A stretch of 64,000 bases of DNA from JAGWRI01 sp035700805 (GTDB lineage Bacteria > Gemmatimonadota > Gemmatimonadetes > Gemmatimonadales > Gemmatimonadaceae). The stretch lies in contig DASSOG010000050.1 in NCBI GenBank assembly GCA_035700805.1, forward strand, positions 27,731 to 91,730. The letters run 5' to 3'. The notes under the pieces were generated by a model that worked only from the letters and a program-made list of their open reading frames with translations, was not told the origin of the DNA and did no database searches. The stretch's first letter is position 1, and every line of letters starts with the position of its first letter. Made by a program: the position numbers and the translations under genes. Positions 1 to 9,234 of the stretch are shown here, one piece after another.

Positions 1-1006
1 CCTCAGCGCCCCGCGCCATGGCGGATCGCACCAGCGCTTCCACGTCAAACGATGGTTCGTTCAGGAAACGCGGGGACGCAAACAGCAGGTTGACCGCACC
101 GGCGTGCACGGCCCGCTGAACGGCCGGTACTCCGTACGCGCCGTGACCGCCCGCGCCGGAGCGCTCGAACACGTCCTGCACCAGGATGAGGCCCTGGGCC
201 GCGCGGAGCTGGCTCGCGGCGTGCTTCGCGGCCTCGGCGATCCCCGCCTCGTCGGTGCCGTGGTCGAGCGTAGTCGAGACCATCACGCGCCCCGCGTAAG
301 GCGCCGGCATGGCCTCACCCGCGCGGCGGGCCCATTCGGGCGTGCCACCGATCAGGATCCAGCCGTCGTCCCCGGCCAGGTCAGTCAGTCGCGCCGTCAT
401 GGCGCCGGCCATGCGGTCGAACGCCGCTCGCTTGCGACGCGTGCGCCCCTCGGTGTCGATCTTGCCACGCGGCGTCGCATGCGACGCCCCCCTGGCGGCG
501 GGCCGCTCGGGTGAACCGGGCTCGTCGTCGGGCACCGCGAGCGCCAGGTCGGGCAGCGGCGTCAGGGCGTCATCCGCGTACCGGTAAAATTGCGCGGACC
601 GCGAATCCACCAGCGCCACAAACACCGGCCGGTGTTGCTTGAGGGCACGCAGATATGGCGTGATCACCGGACCGAGACGCCACACCACGAGGGTGGGTGG
701 CGCCACCGGCAGCGAGCTCGCGTAGCGCGCACCGTCGGCGGTCAGGAATGCCACCCACCCCCTGGTGCCCCACACGCCGTCAATGGGCGGCCATGGATCG
801 TCCAGGTACGCCACGGCGCGGTCAAATTCGGCCTGCTCCGCCGAGTCGGCAATGCCCTGGCGAGCGGACCGCAGCGCCGTGCCCAGCGCGGCACGCCACG
901 CGTGGCGCTGCGCGGGGTCTGTCACGCGCGCGGGATAGTAAACCGTGAGCACCTTGGTGGCGCCCAGTTCACGCAGGAATCCGGTCAACTCAGCAGGGGT
1001 ACGCAT
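1..1006 (-). CDS. baeRF-family (bacterial archaeo-eukaryotic release factor-like) protein, C-terminus outside window
   Basis: The reading frame is open from ATG at 1006 to the left edge, giving about 335 codons without a stop, so the 3' end lies outside. GGAGG at about four bases upstream supports the start. The middle (VFVALVDSRSAQFYR) resembles the first domain of eRF1/Pelota-like factors. A second RNase-H-like section follows (WILIGGTPEWA, then a conserved STTLDHGTDEAG stretch). A third section ends in GGHGAYGVPAVQRAV and HAGAVNLLFAS, typical of the baeRF families. No GGQ peptide-release motif is seen in the visible part. baeRF proteins are predicted to act on ribosomes or tRNA, and their exact role is unknown. 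The assignment rests on motif recall, so a profile search would settle the subfamily. A DksA/TraR gene lies directly upstream on the same strand. Confidence 0.75.
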   Translation of the reverse strand, partial: MRTPAELTGFLRELGATKVLTVYYPARVTDPAQRHAWRAALGTALRSARQGIADSAEQAEFDRAVAYLDDPWPPIDGVWGTRGWVAFLTADGARYASSLPVAPPTLVVWRLGPVITPYLRALKQHRPVFVALVDSRSAQFYRYADDALTPLPDLALAVPDDEPGSPERPAARGASHATPRGKIDTEGRTRRKRAAFDRMAGAMTARLTDLAGDDGWILIGGTPEWARRAGEAMPAPYAGRVMVSTTLDHGTDEAGIAEAAKHAASQLRAAQGLILVQDVFERSGAGGHGAYGVPAVQRAVHAGAVNLLFASPRFLNEPSFDVEALVRSAMARGAE

Positions 1007-1042
1007 GGGTCCTCCGTTGCGGCAGTGATTGAGGTCGCGTGG

Positions 1043-1071
1043 ATCGGCGCGCACCGGGTGTGCGCGCCGAT
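1043..1071 (-). terminator. Perfect 12-bp hairpin after the DksA/TraR gene
   Basis: The arms ATCGGCGCGCAC and GTGCGCGCCGAT flank a 5-base loop (1055-1059). The hairpin lies between the DksA/TraR stop at 1101 and the baeRF start at 1006. It has no U-tract, so it may be a weak or Rho-assisted terminator, or an mRNA-protecting stem. Confidence 0.5.
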
Positions 1072-1100
1072 TGGCCGGGACGGGCCCGGCCGGCTGTTCA

Positions 1101-1463
1101 TCAGGCGCGGGCTCCGCAGCTCACGCAGAACGGTGTCTCCGGCATGGCGATGAGCCGGGCATACGGGATCGGCTGCGCACAGCGCATGCAGATTCCATAG
1201 CTGCCACGGGTCATGCGATCCAGCGCTTCCCTCACGGCAGCCGAGCGAGCAGCGGCGCGCGAGGGCGGCATGGTGACAATCGCCGAATCCAGCACGGCGG
1301 TGCCCCCGCCGGCGCCGTTGTCCGATGCCCAGGAATCCGACTCGCCGTGGGCGGTGTCAAGCCGCGCGGTCCGCTCGATCCGCGCGAGTTCACTCTGGAG
1401 CTCACGCTGGAGCTCCTTCAACTGGACCCGGGTCAGGTCGGGCGCGAATGTAGTCTTCCTCAT
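1101..1463 (-). CDS. TraR/DksA-type zinc-finger protein
   Basis: This 120-residue protein begins at ATG 1463 behind a GGAGGA site. It has a helical N-terminal half and a C-terminal four-Cys zinc finger of the DksA type: CMRC near residue 95 and CVSC near residue 113. DksA/TraR proteins bind RNA polymerase through the secondary channel and modulate initiation, often with ppGpp. The two acidic residues at a DksA coiled-coil tip are not obvious here, and the protein is shorter than E. coli DksA. It may therefore be a general stress-type TraR/DksA relative rather than the main DksA. It is followed by a strong hairpin and the baeRF gene. The family assignment is firm; the regulatory target is unknown. 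Confidence 0.85.
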   Translation of the reverse strand: MRKTTFAPDLTRVQLKELQRELQSELARIERTARLDTAHGESDSWASDNGAGGGTAVLDSAIVTMPPSRAAARSAAVREALDRMTRGSYGICMRCAQPIPYARLIAMPETPFCVSCGARA

Positions 1464-1998
1464 CTCGTCCTCCGTGTCGTGGAACCGATCCGGTTCCAGG
1501 TTCTGCCAGCGGGTATCCGCATGATCCCCGCGGGCGCCTCGTGGTGTGCGTACACGGGTGGAACACGGTGCGGGCTGTCACGAAGTCCCTGAATGCACCA
1601 CGCCCCACCCGACGACTGTGCGCGGGTGGGGCGTGGGCCAGATCAGCCGATCGCCAGACGCGTCAGGACATCCATCTTCCTGGATGCGCGACGCTCCATT
1701 CCCCGCGAGTTGTGGCAGCGCCCGGCGTGGTACCGATGGTCGCCCCAGCCTGGGGGGTCCATGCGATATCACGCGGCGCGGCAATGCGTACCGGAGAAAC
1801 ACGCGCGTGATGCGCGCCCCGGTTGGCCGAGTAGCTGGTTCCAACGCAGATGGATGCGCGCGCGCCGTCCGGTCGACAAGGCATCGACCGGCCGATCCTG
1901 ACGGCCCGGCTGCTATGTATCCGGCTGGTGGATGTAGCGCTCAAAAAAGTCTCCCGTTGGTTGCCCGAAACCTAATCGATGACACAGGGGAATCCAAC
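1464..1998. other. 535-bp intergenic region with two perfect hairpins
   Basis: No convincing gene is seen; the several overlapping frames lack recognisable motifs. Two perfect inverted repeats stand out. One is 13 bp at 1598-1636 (CCACGCCCCACCC with a 13-base loop). The other is 8 bp at 1869-1891 (CCGGTCGA with a 7-base loop). Neither is followed by a T-run in either direction. The region lies downstream of the DinB gene, which ends at 1999 on the minus strand. It is also upstream of the DksA/TraR gene, so the hairpins may end the first transcript and the DksA/TraR promoter should lie here. Confidence 0.5.
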
Positions 1999-2487
1999 CT
2001 ACTGCTCGTCCGCTGAAGGCCCGTACATGGACGGCACGGGAACTCCCAGCAACCGATAGTAAACGCCCAGTTGCGCGCGATGGTGGATGAGGTGACTCAA
2101 CACCAGGGACCGGAACATTTCGCGCCGGGTTCCCTCACCAATCACATGGTCGCCCGCCACCATGCTCCACCGCTTCTCCAGGTCAGCCTCACTCGCGGAT
2201 TCCACCGCCTTCGTGGTGGCCGCCGCCCGCGCATCGAACTCGGCCAGCAGTTCCCTGGCGCTGTCGAGTGTCGGCGTCGGCTTCCGCGTAGCAAAGTCCA
2301 GCTTGTCCTGCGTCATGACACTCACACCGTACCCCGGAATACTCGCCACGTGCGACGCCAGCTCGCCCAGCGACTTCGACTTGGCATGGGGCTTCCAGTC
2401 CCCGCGCCCGTCAGGGTAGCGCTCCAGCGTGCGGCGCGTGGTGGCCAGTTCACGGGCAAGGTCACTGATGGATTTCGAAATAGGCAT
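1999..2487 (-). CDS. DinB-family protein (four-helix bundle)
   Basis: The 162-residue protein has the DinB/YfiT fold pattern. HVASIP follows the first helix (His about residue 46), and SHLIHHRAQLGVYYRLLG lies near the C-terminus. The family usually binds a metal through one N-terminal His and a C-terminal HxxxH pair, and those positions are present. Many family members are thiol-dependent S-transferases or DinB-like proteins of unknown substrate. The closing GVPVPSMYGPSADE is a common family ending. The 46171-46674 protein ends almost the same way (VPAVFGPSADE), so the two are probably paralogs. It lies 41 bases downstream of a TPR gene on the same strand. The substrate cannot be inferred. 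Confidence 0.85.
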   Translation of the reverse strand: MPISKSISDLARELATTRRTLERYPDGRGDWKPHAKSKSLGELASHVASIPGYGVSVMTQDKLDFATRKPTPTLDSARELLAEFDARAAATTKAVESASEADLEKRWSMVAGDHVIGEGTRREMFRSLVLSHLIHHRAQLGVYYRLLGVPVPSMYGPSADEQ

Positions 2488-2528
2488 TCATTCAACCAGG
2501 TAAGGGAAAACCGGACATACCGCGACAA

Positions 2529-3416
2529 TTACTGCATCTTCAACTTCTCCCGCGCGGCGCGTCGCACAAAGGCCGCCGGCGGGTTGTGCGCACGCGCCAG
2601 GTCGTACGCCTTGCGATAGAGCTCATCGGCCTTGGCCGCCTGCCCCATCTTCTCGTACGTCTCGGCCATGAGATAATTCATAAATGGATCGTTCTGGTTT
2701 CCGCGCACGGCCAGCATCTGCTGGAATGCCGACTGGGCGGTCTTCAGGTCGCCCGTGTAGAGTGCCACGTACCCGACCAGGTACGGAAAGAACCGCTCCT
2801 GCTGCGCCGCCATCGCCGAATCGCCATCCAGGGCCTTCCGCGCCGCCGCCACCTGCCGAGCCGCCTCGGCCTTGTCACCCCGACGCGCCGCGATCCGACC
2901 AAGCGCGTGCGCCAGCCGGTAGTCCCACAGGCTCACGGGATGGGTCCTGGGCTCAGGCTCCTTGATCCCGTAGGCGTAGCCAATGCGATACCATTTCTCG
3001 GCTGCGTCCAGGTCGCCGACGTCAATGCACACGCGGGCGGCCTCGTCGGCCATCTCACCCTCCTGGTAAAACGCGTTCTGCGGCTCGGCCGCCTCACGGG
3101 TCTTCCAGTAGTCAATCACCATCTGCTCGTACTTCACGGTATTCGCGCAGTCGCCCGCGAAGGCATACGACATGGCCATGGATCGCTGCGCGTTGGCGCG
3201 CGCGGCCGGATCCGCCGCCGAGTCGATCAGGGCCTGCCAGATGACGCGCGCTTCGGCCGTCTTGCCATCCTGGTCCAGTTGCGCGGCTTCGCGGGCGGGG
3301 CCTGACGGCCCACGACCGCCGCCGCGTTGCGCCAGGACCGGCTGCGCGGCCAGCGCGACCGCGGCTGCCGCGACGAAGAGCACACGGCCAGCCATGAGTG
3401 GGGGACTCTTGGACAT
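2529..3416 (-). CDS. Secreted TPR-repeat protein
   Basis: The start is taken at ATG 3416 (MSKSPPLMAGRVLFVAAAA), because GGAGGA lies seven bases upstream. An in-frame ATG at 3431 overlaps that site. The roughly 295-residue product has an N-terminal signal peptide ending near AAQPVLAQ and a basic, Gly-rich linker (RGGGRGPSG). The remainder is alpha-helical with TPR-like units. The clearest are residues around RANAQRSMAMSYAFAG and the last pair, MNYLMAETYEKMGQAAKADE. It is likely a periplasmic protein-protein interaction scaffold. It is co-directional with the penicillin acylase (71-base gap) and the DinB gene, so it may share their transcript. No enzymatic motif is seen. Confidence 0.75.
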   Translation of the reverse strand: MSKSPPLMAGRVLFVAAAAVALAAQPVLAQRGGGRGPSGPAREAAQLDQDGKTAEARVIWQALIDSAADPAARANAQRSMAMSYAFAGDCANTVKYEQMVIDYWKTREAAEPQNAFYQEGEMADEAARVCIDVGDLDAAEKWYRIGYAYGIKEPEPRTHPVSLWDYRLAHALGRIAARRGDKAEAARQVAAARKALDGDSAMAAQQERFFPYLVGYVALYTGDLKTAQSAFQQMLAVRGNQNDPFMNYLMAETYEKMGQAAKADELYRKAYDLARAHNPPAAFVRRAAREKLKMQ

Positions 3417-3487
3417 GGGTGGTTCCTCCATGAAGGGTTATCCATGGATGGTGGCCGATTGTCCGCCCCGGCGCAACACGGCGATGG

Positions 3488-5734
3488 TTATCGCCGTGCC
3501 CCGGGATGATACGTCGCCTCGGTATGCCCCTTGAGCTGCGAGGGGTAGTAGTACACCACGCGCAGGTTCCCCGTGGCATACCGCACGGCCTCGTCGTTGA
3601 AGTGCGGACTGGCCGGGTTGCCGCTCTCGCCCCCGGCCGTCACCGCCCGCGCCCGCACGCTGTCCGGCCCGAACTCCACCACCGCCACGAAGCTGTTGCC
3701 GCTGGTGCCGTACCACTTCTTGGTATTGGGATACGCCCGGGCCCCAAAGGACGCCAGCGAACCCCACCGCGAGGACGTGAACGCCACCGGGATGCTGGGC
3801 TTCGCATCATCGAAGCGCGAGTCAATGTCGTCGTTGAAGCGCTGGAAGCGGTTGATATCGCCCCACGGCGTCTGCCAGTTGCCGAAATCCGCCGCGATCT
3901 GGTCCGACGCGGACGCCAGCGCGCCCAGCAGTTGCGCGGGCGTCGCCCGCTCGGCCACGTAGTCCTCGGCGGACATATCGGCCGCCCGCGCGTCACGCCC
4001 CACGGCGCGCTCCACGTCCTGCCCCCAGAAGTTGGCCAGCGACGTGGCAATTGAGTTGATGCCAAACCGGTAGTCCCAGTTACGCATCACCTGGATCTGC
4101 CGAGCCACGCGCACCTTGAGCGGATCGCCATCTGGCGTGGCGTCGTACGCCTTGATCAGCGCCGGCACCATGTGCGCAAAGCTGGGCAGGTAGCTGTCGA
4201 ACATCGTGGCCGTGAGCGAGATCATCGTGTAATCGGTATGCTGGGGCAGCACCCGGAGCGCATGGTAGCCGCGCGGGGATTCCTCGCGCCCACGGTCCAC
4301 GTACACCGGATAGTCACTCCGCCTGGGGCTGTCCCCCGGCCCCGCCGCCGACCAGGGCCAGTTGTTGGAGTTGTAGAGCCACCCGCTGGGCGGGTTCAGC
4401 AGGTTGGGCGTGCTGTCCACGGCCAGCAGGCCGTGGTAGTCCGTGGCCGGGTTGCTGCCATCCACCGGCTGGCTCCAGTCAAAGCTGGTATCGCGGTTGG
4501 GGATGTAGTTGGAGTGGAAATACGCGATGTCACCCTGCGCGTCGGCGAAGATCGTGTTGTTTGACGAATTGGTATGCAGGTCGAAGTACTTCCGGAATTG
4601 CGCGTAGGTGGTGGCCTTGGTGCGGCCATAGGATTGGATGAGCGCGTTGATGTGGTCCTTCATCAGGCTGATGGTCACCCACCGGTCGCCGATCTTCCGC
4701 TCCACGGGGCCGTGCATGGTGTAGTAGGCCGTGAACGTGCGCGTCTTCATGCCACGCGCCGTCCGGTACGGGATGACAATCTGCTCCGTTCGCACCGGCA
4801 GCTCGCGGGTCCCGTGCTTGTAGTAATACCGGTCGCCCTTCTTCGTGATCGTCTCCAGGAATTCATCGATGTTGTCGGCGCCGGTGGAGGTGTGCATCCA
4901 CCCGATGCCGGTGTTGAAGCCCTGGTAGATGAAGAACTGGCCCCAGGTCACGGCGCCGTAGGCATCCAGTCCTTCGTCGCTGGACATCTGCAACTCGGAG
5001 CGGAAGTAGAACGACGTGTGCGGATTGATGTACAGGATGGCGTGATGGTCCAGCGTGTTCTTGGGGGCAATCGCCACGCCGTTGGAGCCCGTGGGCTCCG
5101 TCCACACGTTGGGATCCTCGACGGGTGGCAGGGGAAAGCCGGCAGCGGCGCTCCGCGACGACGACCCGCCCCCAGCCCCGCCAGCCGGGGCATCGGTATA
5201 GAACTCCGCGAGCTGGCGCAGGTTCACCCGCTCGATGTCGCCGCCAATGCTCCCCTCGGTAAAGCTGAGCGCCATCCACGGCTCAAAGTGCTTGATCACC
5301 TGCGGCTTCACGCGGGGATGCGTGTACAGATAGTAGTTGAGCCCATCGGCAAAGCCATCCATGAGCCGCTGCAGCCACGCGGGGCTGGCCGCGTACTGCG
5401 CCTTGAGCGAGTCCACGTTCACGAACAGCCGCTGCCGCAGGTCGCTCCAGAGGTACGAGGAATCGGCCTGCGCGTGCCAGCCGAGGGCGTCCAGATAGTT
5501 TGTCTCCACCCGGTTGAAGTCGTCCTCGGCCTGCGCGTATTCCATGCCGAAGACGGCCTGCGCATCGGTGTGGCCGTGCACATGGGCAATGCCCCAGTCA
5601 TCGCGCACGATGGTGGTGGCGGCGGCCTCGGACTTCCAGCGCGCGATCTCCTGCGGGCTCTGGGCGGCAGCGGTAATGGAGGTGGCGGCGGTCAGGACAA
5701 CCGCGGCGACGACAATGCAGGAGTGCCTGGGCAT
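3488..5734 (-). CDS. Secreted penicillin acylase-family amidase (Ntn hydrolase)
   Basis: The 748-residue precursor has an N-terminal signal peptide (cut near residue 24, TAAAQ). It has the acylase layout: an alpha chain of about 190 residues, a low-complexity Gly/Ser linker (about 185-198), then the beta chain. The predicted autocatalytic nucleophile is Ser217 in TGSNGVAIAPKNT. The beta chain carries INPHTSFYFRSELQ and an asparagine-rich region (NSSNNTIFADAQGDIAYFH), both typical of the family. These enzymes cut amide bonds of penicillins, N-acyl homoserine lactones or other acylated compounds in the periplasm, and the natural substrate here is unknown. Length and motif order match intact acylases. 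It lies between the M1 peptidase and the TPR gene on the same strand, suggesting a periplasmic peptide- or amide-degrading set. Confidence 0.9.
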   Translation of the reverse strand: MPRHSCIVVAAVVLTAATSITAAAQSPQEIARWKSEAAATTIVRDDWGIAHVHGHTDAQAVFGMEYAQAEDDFNRVETNYLDALGWHAQADSSYLWSDLRQRLFVNVDSLKAQYAASPAWLQRLMDGFADGLNYYLYTHPRVKPQVIKHFEPWMALSFTEGSIGGDIERVNLRQLAEFYTDAPAGGAGGGSSSRSAAAGFPLPPVEDPNVWTEPTGSNGVAIAPKNTLDHHAILYINPHTSFYFRSELQMSSDEGLDAYGAVTWGQFFIYQGFNTGIGWMHTSTGADNIDEFLETITKKGDRYYYKHGTRELPVRTEQIVIPYRTARGMKTRTFTAYYTMHGPVERKIGDRWVTISLMKDHINALIQSYGRTKATTYAQFRKYFDLHTNSSNNTIFADAQGDIAYFHSNYIPNRDTSFDWSQPVDGSNPATDYHGLLAVDSTPNLLNPPSGWLYNSNNWPWSAAGPGDSPRRSDYPVYVDRGREESPRGYHALRVLPQHTDYTMISLTATMFDSYLPSFAHMVPALIKAYDATPDGDPLKVRVARQIQVMRNWDYRFGINSIATSLANFWGQDVERAVGRDARAADMSAEDYVAERATPAQLLGALASASDQIAADFGNWQTPWGDINRFQRFNDDIDSRFDDAKPSIPVAFTSSRWGSLASFGARAYPNTKKWYGTSGNSFVAVVEFGPDSVRARAVTAGGESGNPASPHFNDEAVRYATGNLRVVYYYPSQLKGHTEATYHPGARR

Positions 5735-5834
5735 GGCGCAGTCTCACTTGGCGTTCGGGTAGGCCAAAAAGGTGGCCCGCGAACCACGCGGATGCCAGTA
5801 CGTCAGGCTCACGCCCGGCGCGGCATCCGCCGCC

Positions 5835-7880
5835 CTACCGTGAGTTCCCGGCGCGCCACACCAGCTCGTCGCGCCGCAGGTACGGGAAATCGCCCGCGGC
5901 ATCGATCTCCACGCGCGTCACCGCGGGCCGGGCCGGCACGCGCACCGTGGCGCGCCGCTCTCCCGTCAGCCAGGCCTCCACCGGAATCGTCAGGCGCTGC
6001 GCGGATCCATCCGCGCGCGTCACCGTGAGCGGTACGGGCATGGGCGCCACGCCCCGGTCCTCGATGGTGATCGCGGTCGAATCCCCCTGCGTGACCACGG
6101 CCGCCACGGCCTGCTGCAGCGGCCACGCATGATAGAACCAGCCCTGCCAGAACCAGTCCAGGTCCCGCCCGGCCGCCCGGGACATGAAATTGAAAAAGTC
6201 ATATGGCTGCGGATGCCGCCCGATCCAGGCGCGGCCATATGCCACGTACGCCTGGTGGAACACGCTGTCCCCCAGCACGCCCCGCAGCGCCGTCAGCACC
6301 TGCGCGGTCTTGTCGTAGTACGTCACCAGGTACAGGTCCTGCGGGAACTCGTCGCCCGGGAGCATCAGCGGCGCGTCCTCGCCCACGCGCGCCCGCCGCA
6401 GGTACAGCGCCCGCTGTCCCGCCTCGGAATCGTTGGGGCGCCCGCCGGTGCGCGGTTCGCCGTAGAGCAGACGCATCCCCTGCGCCACGTCGAATTGCGT
6501 GAACCCCTCGTCCATCCACGGATAGCGGGTCTCGCTGGACCCCACCTGCATCGGGAACCACATGTGTCCGGTCTCGTGCATCAGGTCGCCGGCCAGCGAC
6601 AGCGTATCCGCCCACGGCTGCATGAGCGTCATCATGGGATACTCCATGCCGCCGCCGTCCAGCACGCCTTCCATGGACGTCATCTTCGGCCACGGATAGG
6701 GCCACAGGTACTGCGACATCTGCTCAATGGCGTCGCGCGTGAAGCGTGCCCCGCCCGCGCGCCAGGCCCGCGCCGAGTCCGTCAAGCGGAAGAAGCTGTT
6801 GATATCCACCGTGTCACGTCCACCGCCCACCAGCGCCCGCGTCGCGTCCCACGCGTACTCGTTGCTCGCTCCCCAGGCCACGTCGCGCACATTGGGGGCC
6901 ACGAAATGCCACGTAGTGGTGGTCCCGTGCCGTGCGAACACCCGCCCGGGCGCGTCACCCGGCGTGTACACGCGAATCACTCGGCCCGTGCGACGGGCAG
7001 TGGCCAGGGTGTCCCGCGCCGCCGGCGTCAACACCGCGGCGGCATTCTCCAGCGTCCCGGTGGCGTCCACGGTCCAGCCATACGGCACGGTGAGCCGCAC
7101 GTCGTAGTCCGCCGGGTCCATGTAGAACTCGGCTTCCAGCAGGTACGGGTCGGCCACCCAGCCATCTACGTCGTCATATACCGCCACCTGCGGATACCAG
7201 TAGCCCATGAAGTACACGTTCCCCTCGCGTCCCTCGCGGCCGTCGGCGGGCGCCGGGGCCGGCGAGTAGGACCACGAGACGGCCAGCGACACGCTGTCGC
7301 CCGGCGCCATGGAATGCGGCAGCGCAATCCACATGACCGTGCCGTCCACCGCGTACTCCCCCGGCGCCGGCTTGCCCGGCGGCGGCGCCGTGATGGGCAT
7401 GGCAGGATTGCGCCCCGCCTGCGCCCGGATCACCCGGCCGTCCACGGCCACCCGGCCCAGCGTCATGCCGCCCGTGATCGGCACGGCCTGCCGCCGAGGG
7501 GTGCCCTGGGCAAAGACGTTCTGGCGCAGGTACACCGCCAGCGTGGCCAGGGTGTCCGGCGAGCGATTCACATACCAGACGGTCTCGTGCCCCGAGACGC
7601 GTCGAGCCGCGGGGTCCAGCGTGGCGGTGATCAGGTATCGCGGGTGCTGCACCCAGTAGCCTGGCCCCGGCACCCCGGTGCGGGTGCGGGTGCCACGGGC
7701 CACCGCCCGCGTAAAGGCCGCGGTCTCGTACACCGGGCCGGGGATGGGGCGCGCCCCCGCGGCCGTGGCGGCGGGATCCAGGGCCGGCGCCGGCCGAGTC
7801 TGCGCCTGCAGGGGGAGCGCCAGGGCGGCTGCCGCCAGGAACTGCGCCACCGGGCTCATGCGTCTCGCGCTGAAGCTCAT
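5835..7880 (-). CDS. Secreted M1-family zinc metallopeptidase
   Basis: The start is taken at ATG 7880; GTG 7883 and ATG 7859 are also possible. All give a signal peptide ending near LPLQAQT. The 681-residue protein has the M1 signature HETGH near residue 435. Eighteen residues later the third zinc ligand Glu lies in WMDEGFTQF. The substrate-loop GGGMEYP is about 25 residues before HETGH. The family gluzincin fold cleaves N-terminal residues from peptides. The first 250 residues form the beta-rich saddle domain, and the C-terminal ERAP-like helical domain is short. Export suggests periplasmic peptide use. It is divergent from the FecR-like gene (79-base gap) and followed by the penicillin acylase. 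Confidence 0.9.
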   Translation of the reverse strand: MSFSARRMSPVAQFLAAAALALPLQAQTRPAPALDPAATAAGARPIPGPVYETAAFTRAVARGTRTRTGVPGPGYWVQHPRYLITATLDPAARRVSGHETVWYVNRSPDTLATLAVYLRQNVFAQGTPRRQAVPITGGMTLGRVAVDGRVIRAQAGRNPAMPITAPPPGKPAPGEYAVDGTVMWIALPHSMAPGDSVSLAVSWSYSPAPAPADGREGREGNVYFMGYWYPQVAVYDDVDGWVADPYLLEAEFYMDPADYDVRLTVPYGWTVDATGTLENAAAVLTPAARDTLATARRTGRVIRVYTPGDAPGRVFARHGTTTTWHFVAPNVRDVAWGASNEYAWDATRALVGGGRDTVDINSFFRLTDSARAWRAGGARFTRDAIEQMSQYLWPYPWPKMTSMEGVLDGGGMEYPMMTLMQPWADTLSLAGDLMHETGHMWFPMQVGSSETRYPWMDEGFTQFDVAQGMRLLYGEPRTGGRPNDSEAGQRALYLRRARVGEDAPLMLPGDEFPQDLYLVTYYDKTAQVLTALRGVLGDSVFHQAYVAYGRAWIGRHPQPYDFFNFMSRAAGRDLDWFWQGWFYHAWPLQQAVAAVVTQGDSTAITIEDRGVAPMPVPLTVTRADGSAQRLTIPVEAWLTGERRATVRVPARPAVTRVEIDAAGDFPYLRRDELVWRAGNSR

Positions 7881-7959
7881 CACGTCAGAAATCGGCCTCT
7901 TCCGTCATCGGGGTGCACTGGTCTATAGTATTGGCACTTCAATCAGGGCAGGAGGCCCC

Positions 7960-9192
7960 ATGCCGTCAACCACACCCCCGCGTGGACCGGACTCGTCCGC
8001 TGGACCGCTGGCTACTGAAAGCGGCCTGGAACGGGCATTTCGAGCGCGATTCGACTCCACGTCTGCTGCGGCGCGACCGCACCTGGAAGGGGTGGAGGAC
8101 GCCGCCCATCGCGTGGTCGAGGCGCTCTTCCTGCAGGCCTGGAATGAGCGCGCCAGGCTGGGCACGGCGGAGGCGCTGGACGCCTTCCTCAAGGAACAGC
8201 TTCCGCACGTGGCCGCGCGGGAAAAGGCGCGGCTGGCCACGGCGCATCACTTTGGCGCCTCCGACGCTCATAAGGGAAGCAGTAAGGCGCCGCAGATCAC
8301 GGTGGACCAGACCTGGGCGCGGCTGCAGCATCGCCTCCACCCCGACCGGGTCAAGGCAGCCGGCGCCGTCAAGGACGCCTCGCGTCATGAAGCGGCCTCT
8401 CGCGTGAAGGGGCTGGGCCGGAAGCGCAACTGGATCATCCCGGTGGTCATCGTGATCGCCGCGGTGATCGTGGCCTTCGGCATCACCAAGTACCTCAACC
8501 GGCTGGGGCGCGCGGGTGTGGTCCTGTCAGCCCTGCAGGCCGGCAGCACCAAGCCGACGCAGACGCAGGCCTCCCAGATTGCCAACGTCAACCTGTCGGA
8601 CGGCAGCCACGTCAAGCTGGGGCCCGACTCCAAGCTGATCGTGGCTGACGGCTTCGACCCTGGCATGCGCGCCATCCAGCTCGAGGGCGTGGCCGCCATC
8701 ACGGTCGCGCCGGGCCTGCCCAACCCTCTCGAAGTACACGCCCATGCGGCCATCGTCCGCGCGGCCTCCGGCATGCTGTTCGTGCGGACCTTTGCCGACT
8801 CCAGCCTGGTGATCGTGGCGCAGGGCGCCACGGACTCGGTCCGCGTGGGCAAGGACGCGCGGGCGCTGCACGACGGCGTCGGGTTGTACATCGGGGCCGA
8901 CGGCTCGTTGCGATTTGCCCAGGACGCGGAGCGCGCCGAGACGACCACGTGGAACTCGGATACGCTGACGGTGGCCGCGCGCCCCATGCGGCAGGTGCTG
9001 GCGGAACTCCGTGAGTGGTACGGCACCAAGATCGTGATCACCGACTCCACCCTGCTGAACCGGCAGGTGAGCTTCAGCGCCCCGCTCGGCTCCGCGGTGG
9101 ACGCCATTGCCGCCATCGAAAAGGCCGGGAACGTGAAGTTCGGGTACGAAGGGGAGGCGATGGTCTTCCGGGACAACACGAAGAAGAAGTAA
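7960..9192 (+). CDS. FecR-like single-pass membrane protein with C-terminal STN/DUF4974-like domain
   Basis: The start is ATG 7960, with GGAGG five bases upstream; the frame extends further 5' but without a site. The 410-residue protein has a roughly 150-residue cytoplasmic part containing an HLxGVEDAAHRVVEALF helix. One transmembrane segment follows (about 155-175, IPVVIVIAAVIVAFGI). The periplasmic FecR beta domain contains VNLSDGSHVKLGPDSKL and the typical LEGVAAITV. The end, roughly residues 335-405, looks like the short secretin/TonB N-terminal domain found at the tail of Bacteroidota FecR proteins (ELREWYGTKIVI). FecR proteins normally pass a TonB-receptor signal to an ECF sigma factor. 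No sigma factor or receptor is adjacent, so the partner is unknown. Confidence 0.75.
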   Translation: MPSTTPPRGPDSSAGPLATESGLERAFRARFDSTSAAARPHLEGVEDAAHRVVEALFLQAWNERARLGTAEALDAFLKEQLPHVAAREKARLATAHHFGASDAHKGSSKAPQITVDQTWARLQHRLHPDRVKAAGAVKDASRHEAASRVKGLGRKRNWIIPVVIVIAAVIVAFGITKYLNRLGRAGVVLSALQAGSTKPTQTQASQIANVNLSDGSHVKLGPDSKLIVADGFDPGMRAIQLEGVAAITVAPGLPNPLEVHAHAAIVRAASGMLFVRTFADSSLVIVAQGATDSVRVGKDARALHDGVGLYIGADGSLRFAQDAERAETTTWNSDTLTVAARPMRQVLAELREWYGTKIVITDSTLLNRQVSFSAPLGSAVDAIAAIEKAGNVKFGYEGEAMVFRDNTKKK

Positions 9193-9234
9193 GCGGGGAG
9201 CACCCGGGGCCCTGCCCGCTGCCCGCACGTCACC

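Noticed and set aside
1546..2016. Long open frame of 156 codons in the 1464-1998 gap
   Set aside because: Overlapping frames of similar length occur on both strands in this GC-rich gap, with no start signal, no domain pattern and composition typical of non-coding GC-rich DNA.
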